Below, piece after piece: positions 1-6,758 of a stretch of DNA of 8,196 nt (within the stretch, counting starts at the first letter, position 1; every line of letters starts with the position of its first letter). The translations under genes and the position numbers were made by a program. The DNA comes from Bifidobacteriaceae bacterium (GTDB taxonomy: Bacteria > Actinomycetota > Actinomycetes > Actinomycetales > WQXJ01). The stretch spans positions 1 to 8,196 of the forward strand of contig JAISTN010000126.1 of the NCBI GenBank assembly GCA_031272565.1, read 5' to 3'. The notes beneath the pieces are model-generated. The model did not search any database, had not been told where the DNA came from, and saw only the letters and a list, made by a program, of their open reading frames with translations.

Positions 1-312
1 GTAGGCCGATTCGCCGGTGGAGGCCGCCAGGCGGGCCATCGGCTCGGCCGCCAGCCGGACCAGGTATTGGTCCGTCAGCGCTAGGGCACCCAACTGGATG
101 ACGCGGCTGCCGGGCACGTAGTTGCCGTCATCCGCCTTGGCCGCAAAACCGGCCGCCTCCAGGGTGCGCAGCAGGCGCAAGGCGGTTGAAACGGCCAGCC
201 CGGTGATGCGCGCCGCCTCGCTGAGCGACACCTTGCCTTCTTCGCAGACCACGGCCAGCAGCGCCAACGCCCGCTCGACGGTCCGGGTGGAAACGGTCTC
301 CTCGCCGTTCAC
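1..312 (-). CDS. IclR-family transcriptional regulator, N-terminal part (cut by window edge)
   Basis: Only the first 104 residues are present; the reading frame runs off the left edge. Residues about 8-65 form the winged helix-turn-helix typical of IclR regulators: a helix beginning TRTVERALALL, then SLSEAARITGLAVSTALRLLRTLEAAG (about 29-55, here spanning the two HTH helices), then a wing ending in NYVPGSRV and the linker helix IQLGALAL that leads into the effector domain. The ligand-binding domain (roughly 150 more residues in the family) lies outside the window. IclR proteins are cytoplasmic dimers that bind a small-molecule effector, often an organic or aromatic acid, and repress or activate nearby catabolic genes. 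The start is GTG at 312. It overlaps the bicupin stop (GTGA, 4 bp) and is preceded by a good Shine-Dalgarno-like GAGGTG five bases upstream, which suggests translational coupling. The regulator sits at the distal end of the cassette, so autoregulation of the operon is a plausible inference. Family assignment is firm; target and effector are unknown. Confidence 0.9.
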   Translation of the reverse strand, partial: MNGEETVSTRTVERALALLAVVCEEGKVSLSEAARITGLAVSTALRLLRTLEAAGFAAKADDGNYVPGSRVIQLGALALTDQYLVRLAAEPMARLAASTGESAY

Positions 313-1250
313 GCGACCACCTCAGCTTCTGTACCCGGATACCGGTCGAGCAGAACGGCCAGGAAGCTGAACGGCCGGGCGATTTCGTGCGCCCCCAGAA
401 CGCGGTGCCGCAGGCCTTTGGGGATGAAGACCGCCCCGGTGGTGGTGACGGTGTGAGCCTCGCCCTCGATTTCGACCGTCAGGGCCGCCCCCAGAGCCTT
501 TTCATCGGCTGGGTCGGAGCCCAGCCAAATCAACAATTCATCGGCCTCGGTGTGGACCTCTTCATGGTCCCAGCCAACGCCGGCGTGCTCTGGCCCCACC
601 CAAGTGAGCCACGCCTGCAAGGTGGTTTCTGGCACCGCCGCCCGGGTCATCAATGGGTAGACGGCCGCCCCGCCGGGGCCCACCAGGGCGCCATCGCTGG
701 CCGGGTCCTTGACGAACAGGTGCTCGTAGCTGGTGCCAGGTGCCGGCGGTCCGCCGGGTGGCGGCACCGCTGCCGCCGCGCCGCCTGCCAGGTCCTTGTC
801 GTTGACCGACTCGTAGGCCGGGCTGAGGTCCAAGGAGATGAAGCGGAAGCCGCGCTCCACGTGCTGCCAGCCCAGCGGGCAGTGCCAGTGCCGGCGCGGG
901 ATGAAGACGGCTGTGGTGGTGGTCAAGACATGCCGCTCACCGGCCAGGTCGAAGTAGGCCTCGCCGCCCAAGTCCCCGGGTGCGGCTGGGTTGGAGCCAA
1001 GCCAGAATAGGACCTCGTCCGAGGCCTCATGGACGTGGCTGTGCACCCACAGCGCCGGTTCCACCGTGGGGTGAATCCACGACACTCCCACGTAGGTGGT
1101 GGCCACCGGCACATCGAAGCGCGCCATCAGTCGCCACGGCCGGCCAACGTTGGCTGGCCGGCCCGTCTCATCGAACGCCTCGCCCTCGTTGACATAGTCG
1201 GTGGCGGCGTCCACCATGTCGGTCACAAACAGGTGGTTGTAACCCCCCAT
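309..1250 (-). CDS. tandem-cupin (bicupin) protein of unknown function
   Basis: A 313-residue protein made of two homologous halves, about 1-145 and 174-305, joined by an Ala/Pro/Gly-rich linker (about 156-173). Each half begins with Y-x-HLFV, has a W-x-H-x3-H-x4-E-x5-G stretch followed by S-[ND]-P, and ends with T-x-AVFIP and a His five residues after the Pro, which match cupin motifs 1 and 2. In half 1 the likely metal ligands are H72, H74, E79 and H123, the usual 3-His/1-Glu set. In half 2 the aligned positions are E231, H233, E238 and H282, with H229 nearby; half 1 has H70 at the position of H229. Half 2 keeps the classic P-x-G-x2-H, whereas half 1 has P-R-R-H-W-H. There is no signal peptide, so it is probably cytoplasmic. 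Cupins include dioxygenases, decarboxylases, isomerases and pure binding proteins, and I cannot choose among these. The ATG at 1250 has AAGGGA four bases upstream and lies 24 bp after the ATPase stop, so it is probably co-transcribed with the transporter. Confidence 0.85.
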   Translation of the reverse strand: MGGYNHLFVTDMVDAATDYVNEGEAFDETGRPANVGRPWRLMARFDVPVATTYVGVSWIHPTVEPALWVHSHVHEASDEVLFWLGSNPAAPGDLGGEAYFDLAGERHVLTTTTAVFIPRRHWHCPLGWQHVERGFRFISLDLSPAYESVNDKDLAGGAAAAVPPPGGPPAPGTSYEHLFVKDPASDGALVGPGGAAVYPLMTRAAVPETTLQAWLTWVGPEHAGVGWDHEEVHTEADELLIWLGSDPADEKALGAALTVEIEGEAHTVTTTGAVFIPKGLRHRVLGAHEIARPFSFLAVLLDRYPGTEAEVVA

Positions 1251-1274
1251 GCGGTCCCTTCTCTCTCACGGACG

Positions 1275-3032
1275 CTACTGGCCGGCTGCGGCCGCCAGTT
1301 CCAGCGTATTGGCCAGCAGTTCTTGTGTGTAAGGGTGCTCGGGTGCGGCGAACAGCCGCTCCACCGGCGCGGATTCAACGATCCGGCCCTTCTCCAAGAC
1401 GGTGGCCCGGTGGGCAATTGACCGCACAACCGCCAGGTTGTGGGTCACAAAGAGCATGCTGAGGCCCTCTTCGAGCAACCCGCGCAGCAGTTCGATAACG
1501 GAGGCTTGAACCGAGACGTCCAGGGCGCTGGTGACCTCGTCGCAGAGCAGCACTTTGGGATGGCAAACCAGGGCGCGGGCGATGGCAGCTCGTTGGCGCT
1601 GGCCGCCGGACAGTTCGGCCGGGTAGCGCTGCGCCAACGCCGCCGGCAGTTCAACCCGCTCCAAGGCGGCGGCCACCTCGGCCTGGACTGCCGGGCCGCT
1701 GGCTCCGCCCAGGAACTTGACCGCCACGGCGATCGAATCCCCCACCGTGCGCCGCGGGTTGAGCGAGGCGTAGGGGTTCTGGAAGATGTACTGGATGTCG
1801 CGCCGTTGCTCCGCCGTGCGCTGCCGGGCCAGCGGTGCCAGCTCGTCACCAAACACCAACACCTCGCCCGCCTGGCGCGGATGCAGGCCGATCAGGCAAC
1901 GCGCCAGGGTGGTCTTGCCGCTGCCGGATTCGCCTACCAGCGCCACGCACTCGCCTGGCCCAACCGTCAACGAAACATCGTGCAGCACCCGGTGGTGGCT
2001 GTAGCCGGCCGCCAGGTTCTTGACCAGCAGGGCGGACTCGCTGGCCCCCGCGGCCGGGTCCGCCTCGTCCACGATTACCCGCGGGGCGGCCGGCGGCTCA
2101 GACGTCAAGACGCAACGCACCTGGGCGCCATCGGGCATCAGTTGGACGCCGATGTCGTCCACGCCGCAACGCTCTTGGGCCAACGTGCAGCGCTCGTAGA
2201 AGACGCACCCCTGGCGTTGCGGCATCAGGCCGGCTGCCCGCCCCGGGATGGCGCCGAGGCGCAGCCGCCGGCGGACCGACGGCACGGCGTCGATTAGGGC
2301 CCGGCTGTAGGGGTGGCGGGGTGCCGTGGTGACCTGCTCGGCGGTGCCGATCTCAACGAACTGGCCGCCATACATGACCGCGATCTTGTCCGCCACGTCC
2401 GCCACCACGGCCAGGTCGTGCGAGATGTAGATGGCGGCCATCTGCCGTTCCCGGCAGAGCTTGGCGACCAGTTCCAGCACCCGGGCCTGGGTGGTGACGT
2501 CCAGGCCGGTGGTCGGCTCGTCCAGTACCAGCAAGCCCGGACCGGGCGCAATCGCCATGGCCAGGGCCACTCGCTGCTGTTGGCCGCCGGACAGGGCGCC
2601 GGGGCGCCGGCGCAGGAACTCTGGCTTGGTGGGCAGGCCCACCGAAGCCAGGGCGGCCGCCACGATGGGCGGGCGTTGGCTGAGCGGTTCGGTCAGGACC
2701 TCGGAGATCTGCCGCTTGATGGACAGCTTCGGGTTGAGCGCCGTGGCCGGGTCCTGCGGCACGTATGCGACCGTGCCGTTGCGGGCCAGGCGCAGCGGCC
2801 GGCCGGTCAGTTGCAGCATGTCGATGCCACCGACCAGCACCTGGCCGCCCGTAATCTGGGCGCCGCGGCGGGCGTAGGCCAGCATGGCCAGCGCCAGGGT
2901 GGACTTGCCGGAGCCGGATTCACCCACCACGCCCAGCACCTGGCCGGCTTCCAGTTCCAGCGAAACGTCATCGACAATCAGGCTGCCGTCGCCGATGGCG
3001 ACCGACAGGTGCTTGACTTCCACGTATGCCAT
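1275..3032 (-). CDS. fused double ATP-binding protein of a dipeptide/oligopeptide-type ABC importer (DppD-DppF-like)
   Basis: A 585-residue cytoplasmic protein carrying both nucleotide-binding domains of the importer. NBD1 (about 1-250): Walker A GESGSGKST at 37-45, Q-loop Q93, signature LSGGQ at 147-151, Walker B LLVLDEP at 167-173 with E172, H-loop H205. A Dpp/Opp-type C-terminal segment follows (HPYSRAL from 240) with cysteines C276, C282, C289 and C307. NBD2 (about 335-580): Walker A GESGSGKTT at 367-375, Q418 in QNPYASLNP, LSGGQ at 474-478, Walker B VLLCDEV at 494-500 with E499, H531. Both sites look catalytically intact. NBD2 has only a short HPYTQELL tail and no cysteine cluster. Fused pairs of this sort are well known (for example GsiA and mycobacterial OppD). 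ATG at 3032 follows the upstream permease stop by 3 bp, and its likely Shine-Dalgarno AAAAGGA lies inside the end of that gene. It should energise the two permeases encoded just before it. Confidence 0.96.
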   Translation of the reverse strand: MAYVEVKHLSVAIGDGSLIVDDVSLELEAGQVLGVVGESGSGKSTLALAMLAYARRGAQITGGQVLVGGIDMLQLTGRPLRLARNGTVAYVPQDPATALNPKLSIKRQISEVLTEPLSQRPPIVAAALASVGLPTKPEFLRRRPGALSGGQQQRVALAMAIAPGPGLLVLDEPTTGLDVTTQARVLELVAKLCRERQMAAIYISHDLAVVADVADKIAVMYGGQFVEIGTAEQVTTAPRHPYSRALIDAVPSVRRRLRLGAIPGRAAGLMPQRQGCVFYERCTLAQERCGVDDIGVQLMPDGAQVRCVLTSEPPAAPRVIVDEADPAAGASESALLVKNLAAGYSHHRVLHDVSLTVGPGECVALVGESGSGKTTLARCLIGLHPRQAGEVLVFGDELAPLARQRTAEQRRDIQYIFQNPYASLNPRRTVGDSIAVAVKFLGGASGPAVQAEVAAALERVELPAALAQRYPAELSGGQRQRAAIARALVCHPKVLLCDEVTSALDVSVQASVIELLRGLLEEGLSMLFVTHNLAVVRSIAHRATVLEKGRIVESAPVERLFAAPEHPYTQELLANTLELAAAAGQ

Positions 3033-3035
3033 GGC

Positions 3036-3974
3036 CTACCGGTCCTTTTCCGTGCGGGCCACCACGCGGGCGGCGCCCTCGGCCATGATGTTGGAACCGA
3101 TGGTGAACAGGACAATTACCAGCACCGGCACCAGGACGGCCCACGGTTGGGTCTGCAGGCCGTTGCGCGATTCTTCGATCATGGTGCCCCAGTCGAAGTC
3201 TGGCGCCTGGATGCCGTAGCCCAGGTAGCTGATGGAGGCCAGCGCGCCAATGGACCACATCAGGCGCATGCCTAGTTCCACCATCAGGGGCGACCAGATG
3301 TTGGGCAGGTATTCACGCAGCATGATGCGCCGGGCCGGGATGCCGGCCGCCGTGGCCCAAAGGACGTATTCGCGTTCCTTCAGGGGCAGGGCGGCCCCCC
3401 GCAGGACGCGGGCCACGCCCGGCACCATGCCGATGACGACCAGGACCACCAGCAGCCACGGCTTGGGTCCCACCATGGAGACGAACAGGATGATGAAGAC
3501 CACCAACGGGAAGGCCAGCAGCACGTCCATCAGGCGCATCAGCAGCATGTCGACCACGCCGCCGTAGTAGGCCGCCACCACCCCCACCACGGCTCCCAGC
3601 AGCACAGCGGTGAAGGCGCTGGCCGGGGCCATCCAGGCCAGGTGGATGCCGCCGGCCAGCAGGCGGGACAGGACGTCGTTGCCAATGTTGTCGGTGCCCA
3701 GCGGGAAGCCATCGGTGGGCGGGTTGTAGGGCCCGGGCCCGCCGGAGGCGTCGTTGGGGTTGCGTGGGGCCAAAAACGGGCCAACGATGGCAAAAATGAC
3801 CATAATAATAGTCATAATCAGGCCGGCCCTCACCTGGCCGGAACGCAACACCCGGGCCAAGTCTGACCGCGCCCAGCGCGACGGCGTGGCGGGTGTAGCT
3901 TCCGCCGCCGCTCCACCGGCCGCCGCCGCTGTCGCCGCCTGGGCCGGCGCCGGCTTCACGTCATCACGGGACAT
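3036..3974 (-). CDS. ABC importer inner-membrane permease, OppC/DppC-like
   Basis: A 312-residue integral membrane protein of the binding-protein-dependent transport permease family. An unusual 34-residue Ala/Pro-rich cytoplasmic leader precedes the first membrane segment (about 51-69). The family motif after it reads PLGTDNIGNDVLSRLL (91-106), with Asn where most relatives have Arg in G-R-D. Further membrane segments fall at about 118-138, 152-168, 171-188, 230-250 and 279-297. The EAA coupling loop (EYVLWATAAGIPARRIMLRE, 202-221, then YLPN) is intact and should contact an ATPase domain. It would pair with the OppB-like protein encoded 6 bp upstream to form the pore. ATG at 3974 is preceded by purine-rich GGTGAGGG. 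Codons for residues 53-64 are markedly AT-rich compared with the rest of the gene. Family assignment is firm; substrate is not determined by the permease. Confidence 0.95.
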   Translation of the reverse strand: MSRDDVKPAPAQAATAAAAGGAAAEATPATPSRWARSDLARVLRSGQVRAGLIMTIIMVIFAIVGPFLAPRNPNDASGGPGPYNPPTDGFPLGTDNIGNDVLSRLLAGGIHLAWMAPASAFTAVLLGAVVGVVAAYYGGVVDMLLMRLMDVLLAFPLVVFIILFVSMVGPKPWLLVVLVVIGMVPGVARVLRGAALPLKEREYVLWATAAGIPARRIMLREYLPNIWSPLMVELGMRLMWSIGALASISYLGYGIQAPDFDWGTMIEESRNGLQTQPWAVLVPVLVIVLFTIGSNIMAEGAARVVARTEKDR

Positions 3975-3980
3975 CCACCC

Positions 3981-4985
3981 TCACCGCCTCTCGAACGCAT
4001 CGGCCAGTCGGTTGAAGAAGAAGTAGCTGACGGCCACGATCAGCACCAACGCCTGGATCACGGGCAGGTTCTGGTTGCCCAGAGATTCGACCAGCAGCAT
4101 GCCGATGCCCGGGTAGTTGAAGACATACTCCACCACCACCACGCCGCCAATGGTGAAGGCCGCCACCAGTGAGGCGGCCGGGATGGCGGCGGCCAGGGCG
4201 TTGGGCAGGGCGTGGCGGTAGGTGATGACGCGGCGCGACAGGCCCTTCAGGGTCGCCATCTCGACATACTCCGAGTTGGTGACGTCAATGAAGGAGGCCC
4301 GCACCAGCCGGCCCAGATAGAAGACACCGCTGGTGGCCAAAGTGGCCACCGGCAGGATCATGGCGGTGAGATGCTGCCAGGGCGTGTCCCCCACCGGAAT
4401 GATGGAGACGGGCGGCAGCAGGTGCGTCACGTTGGTGGCGAACAGGGCAATCAGCAGCGTGCCAATGATGAAGTCCGGCAATGCGTTGATCACCATCGAC
4501 AGCCCCAGGAAGGCCTTGTCGAACCACGAGTCGCGGTGGGTGGCCGCCACCACTCCGACCAGCAGCGAGACCGGGATGATGATAACCATGGCGGCCAGGG
4601 CCAGCGACAGGGAGTTGACCAGACGCTCACCGATCAGCGACGTGACCGGCTCGTGGTTGGCCAGCGACTCGCCAAAGTCACCCCGCAACACGCCACTCAG
4701 CCAATCCCAGTACTGCACCAGCACCGGCCGGTCCAGGCCAAGCTGCTCGCGCAGCACAGCCAGGCGCTCCGGGGTGGCCGTCTTGCCCAGGATGAGCCGG
4801 GCGACATCCCCCGGCAGGGCCTGGGTGGCGAAGAAGACCAGGGCACTGACCAGCAGCAGCGTTACCACCGCCTGCGCCACCAGGGAGCCCAGGCGCCGGG
4901 CCCACGGGCCCAGCCGCTTCCCCCTGGCGTCCGCCCCGGGCTCAGCGCCCGGGGCGTCCACCGGCGCCAATGTCAGTTCTGTCAA
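3981..4985 (-). CDS. ABC importer inner-membrane permease, OppB/DppB-like
   Basis: A 334-residue permease with a cytoplasmic N-terminus of about 32 residues, a first membrane segment at about 36-56, then the family region ALPGDVARLILG and LGLDRPVLVQYWDWLSGVL (82-100) plus RGDFGESL. Further membrane segments are at about 125-147, 160-184, 205-225, 262-288 and 305-325. The EAA loop is SEYVEMATLKGLSRRVITYR (238-257) followed by HALPN, and VEYVFNYPGIG (285-295) is the conserved element before the last segment. The C-terminus ends NRLADAFERR, lacking the DPR commonly seen in OppB/DppB. The first possible start is TTG at 4985, because a TAG lies in frame eight codons upstream with no ATG or GTG between. 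The Shine-Dalgarno match (GAGAGA) is weak. A start at the TTG of codon 6 or the GTG of codon 9 would change only the cytoplasmic tail. It follows the binding-protein gene by 51 bp and partners the OppC-like permease. Confidence 0.94.
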   Translation of the reverse strand: MTELTLAPVDAPGAEPGADARGKRLGPWARRLGSLVAQAVVTLLLVSALVFFATQALPGDVARLILGKTATPERLAVLREQLGLDRPVLVQYWDWLSGVLRGDFGESLANHEPVTSLIGERLVNSLSLALAAMVIIIPVSLLVGVVAATHRDSWFDKAFLGLSMVINALPDFIIGTLLIALFATNVTHLLPPVSIIPVGDTPWQHLTAMILPVATLATSGVFYLGRLVRASFIDVTNSEYVEMATLKGLSRRVITYRHALPNALAAAIPAASLVAAFTIGGVVVVEYVFNYPGIGMLLVESLGNQNLPVIQALVLIVAVSYFFFNRLADAFERR

Positions 4986-5033
4986 GGTCTCTCGGTCTGG
5001 TTCAACGTTCTGCCGCTACACCCCGCCGCTCAC

Positions 5034-5047
5034 CGGTCAGTCGACCG
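5034..5047 (-). other. small stem-loop over the binding-protein stop codon
   Basis: On the minus strand CGGTC-GACT-GACCG forms a perfect 5-bp stem with a 4-base loop. It overlaps the TGA stop of the binding-protein gene, at the start of the 51-bp gap before the permease with a TTG start. Hairpins after the binding-protein gene often protect the upstream mRNA in ABC operons, so a role in differential expression is possible. The stem is short and has no T-tract, so it could be chance. Confidence 0.25.
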
Positions 5048-6629
5048 TCACGCCCGCGTACTTGTAGCTGGTCCGGTTGTACAAGTCCTGGTGCAGGCCG
5101 TGCACCCGGTCGCGGAACGGCGTCACGTCGATCTGGTAAACGGGCACAATCACGCTGCCACGTTCGTATTCGATCAACTGCATGGCGGTGACACACTCAC
5201 ACTGGACCACCGGATCGGCCGTGGACTGCATCTTGATGTTCAGTTCGGTGTACTCCGGGTCGTTGAAGTGCGAGGCGTTGTCCTCGCCATCGGGCAGGAA
5301 GTGCGTGGCGGACATCTCCGGGTAGGCCGAACCGGACCAGTTGATGACAAACGTCCACTCCATCCAGTTGTCCAGGAAGGTGGCGGCATCCAGTTTGCGT
5401 GGTTCCACCGTGACGCCAATCTTGGCCGCCTCCTGGGCAAACAACTGGGCTGTTTCATACATGCCCGGGTTGAAGGCGTCCGTCACCAACTCCACCGACA
5501 GCGGGTTCGACTCGTCATAGCCGGCCTGGGCCAGCAGTTCCTTGGCCTTGTCCAGGTCCTGTTCACGCTGCGGCACGTCCGGCAGCGGGCAGGAGGTGTT
5601 GTTGCCGTTGATGTCGTTGGCCACCACAGCGTAGCCGCCGTAGGCGTTATCGACCGTCAGTTGGCGGTTGATGATCAGCCGGAAGGCCTCCCGCACCCGG
5701 TCGTCGCTGAAGGGCTCCACGTCCATCCGCATGTCCAGCGTCAGGTGGCTGGCCGAGGGCGATTCGATGATCTCGATGCCGTCGGTGGCGGCCAGCGTCT
5801 TGGCGTCGGTGAACGGCACGGCGTGGGCCACGTCGATCTGCCCGCCGCGCAGCGCGTTGGCCACCGCTTCCTGGTCGGAGAAGAACAGGACGGTCAGGTC
5901 CTTGAAACCGGGCTTTTCGCCCCAGTAGTCATCGAAGCGCGTGAACTTGGCTTCGCGGCCGGGCGTGAAGGACACCACGTTGAACATGCCGGTGCCGTCC
6001 GGGTTGCCGTCCAGCTCATACTGGCTGGTCATCTTCAGCCGTTCGCGCGCCATCAGTTCCGGCAGCATGCCGTAGGGCTGGTTGAGGTGGATCTCGACCG
6101 TCAGGTCGTCGATCTTGACCAGCTCGTCCCGCTCAATGATCTGAATCTGGAAGGCCGCCGCGTAGGGGTGCTCCGGGTCCAGCATGCGCTGTAGGGAGTA
6201 GATCACGTCATCGGCCGTGAAGTCGTGGCCGCCGTGCGTCTTGATGCCGTCCTTCAGCTTGACCGTCCAGACGTCGTTGGTTTCATTGGGCGTCATCGAT
6301 TCGGCCAGCGCCATCTCGATCGAGCCGTCATAGGCGATGTGCGTCAGGCCGTCGTAGACCTGGGTCCAGATCACCAGGCCGGACATGGAGGATTGCTCTG
6401 AATACGGGTCGATCTGGTCAGCCGAATTGCCCATCACGCCCAGGACCAGGCTGCCTTCGGAGTTGCCGCCGGAGCCGCCGGCATCGCCGCTGGCGCTGGC
6501 CTCCGTACTGCTGGCGTTACCGCCCCCCGAACCGCTGCAGGCGGCCAGCGTGAAGGGCAGCGCGAAGGCGAGGGCGGCGGCCAGCACCGTCCAACGCCGG
6601 TGGCGGGGGGGAAGTTGTTGGGTGTTCAT
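5037..6629 (-). CDS. ABC transporter solute-binding lipoprotein, SBP family 5 (dipeptide/oligopeptide class)
   Basis: A 530-residue lipoprotein anchored outside the membrane that captures substrate for the importer encoded behind it. The signal peptide has a charged start (RHRR, 9-12), a hydrophobic stretch (about 14-27) and the lipobox L-A-A-C with C31 as lipidated residue. A flexible Ser/Gly/Ala linker (about 32-60) follows. The mature domain shows SBP_bac_5 landmarks: VYDGLTHI near 91, LAESMTPN, WTVKLKDGIKTHGG, FTADDVIYSLQRMLDP (about 137-152), GTGMFNV, DDYWG and an FFSDQEAVANALRGGQID region (about 249-266). Besides C31 the only cysteines are C347, C477 and C479, so one disulfide is possible. 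I chose ATG 6629 because GGAAG lies eight bases upstream and a normal signal peptide begins there; a GTG 26 codons upstream would give an implausible leader. Peptide, nickel, glutathione, opine and other ligands occur in this family, so the ligand is open. Confidence 0.96.
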   Translation of the reverse strand: MNTQQLPPRHRRWTVLAAALAFALPFTLAACSGSGGGNASSTEASASGDAGGSGGNSEGSLVLGVMGNSADQIDPYSEQSSMSGLVIWTQVYDGLTHIAYDGSIEMALAESMTPNETNDVWTVKLKDGIKTHGGHDFTADDVIYSLQRMLDPEHPYAAAFQIQIIERDELVKIDDLTVEIHLNQPYGMLPELMARERLKMTSQYELDGNPDGTGMFNVVSFTPGREAKFTRFDDYWGEKPGFKDLTVLFFSDQEAVANALRGGQIDVAHAVPFTDAKTLAATDGIEIIESPSASHLTLDMRMDVEPFSDDRVREAFRLIINRQLTVDNAYGGYAVVANDINGNNTSCPLPDVPQREQDLDKAKELLAQAGYDESNPLSVELVTDAFNPGMYETAQLFAQEAAKIGVTVEPRKLDAATFLDNWMEWTFVINWSGSAYPEMSATHFLPDGEDNASHFNDPEYTELNIKMQSTADPVVQCECVTAMQLIEYERGSVIVPVYQIDVTPFRDRVHGLHQDLYNRTSYKYAGVTVD

Positions 6630-6637
6630 TGGGCTCG

Positions 6638-6642
6638 CTTCC
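6638..6642 (-). promoter_or_regulatory. ribosome binding site of the solute-binding protein
   Basis: GGAAG on the minus strand, eight bases before the ATG at 6629. It supports that ATG over the in-frame GTG at 6707, which would place 26 odd, Pro-rich residues before the signal peptide. Confidence 0.6.
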
Positions 6643-6698
6643 GTTCTTGCGGTTGGTCGGTCTTGGTCTTGGGGCGCCGGGCACACTGGCCCACCGCG

Positions 6699-6723
6699 CG
6701 GCGGCACTTCGGCTGTGCCACCA
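6699..6723 (-). terminator. stem-loop after the flavoenzyme gene, possible weak or attenuating terminator
   Basis: In minus-strand RNA the arms 6723-6715 and 6707-6699 pair over nine positions, seven Watson-Crick and two G-U, around the 7-base loop AGCCGAA. It starts 62 bases after the flavoenzyme stop. No U-run follows, so it is not a canonical intrinsic terminator. GC-rich bacteria do use stem-loops without U-tails, and it could equally be an mRNA processing or leader structure. Confidence 0.25.
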
Positions 6724-6726
6724 GGC

Positions 6727-6738
6727 GGTAAAGCTACC
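6727..6738. promoter_or_regulatory. GGTA-N4-TACC dyad within a 20-bp imperfect palindrome
   Basis: GGTA (6727-6730) and TACC (6735-6738) flank AAGC. The imperfect symmetry extends over 6723-6742, where 12 of 20 positions match their reverse complement. It lies just downstream of the candidate -10 box on the minus strand. It could be an operator half of a paired site with 6744-6758, or part of a folded leader. Confidence 0.25.
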
Positions 6739-6743
6739 CGCTG

Positions 6744-6758
6744 CGTGTTACAGGCACG
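6744..6758. promoter_or_regulatory. 15-bp dyad, possible operator
   Basis: CGTG (6744-6747) and CACG (6755-6758) are inverted around a 7-base spacer. The size suits a dimeric regulator. It overlaps the candidate -10 box, so a regulator such as the cassette's IclR protein could act here. Four-base arms are easily found by chance in GC-rich DNA. Confidence 0.2.

Noticed and set aside
1251..1274. Terminator or promoter between the ATPase and bicupin genes
   Set aside because: The 24-bp gap is too short, has no inverted repeat, and is accounted for by the bicupin ribosome binding site AAGGGA.
1440..2297. 285-codon plus-strand open frame, and the 320-codon one at 2313-3275
   Set aside because: Both are antisense to the fused ATPase or its neighbour, are low-complexity Gly/Gln/Arg-rich, and show no plausible ribosome binding site or family resemblance.
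4212..6194. 660-codon open frame on the plus strand
   Set aside because: It runs antisense across the OppB-like permease and the binding protein, including their junction. Its translation is a Gln/His/Arg/Gly-rich sequence with no domain. Long antisense frames are common in GC-rich DNA, and the minus-strand genes carry clear family motifs.
6674..6697. Second small hairpin (GGGC-CAGTGT-GCCC on the minus strand) in the intergenic gap
   Set aside because: Only four base pairs in very GC-rich sequence; expected by chance.
6630..6707. N-terminal extension of the binding protein from GTG 6707
   Set aside because: It would place a Pro/Arg-rich 26-residue leader before a normal lipoprotein signal peptide. 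The ATG at 6629 has a well-placed GGAAG.
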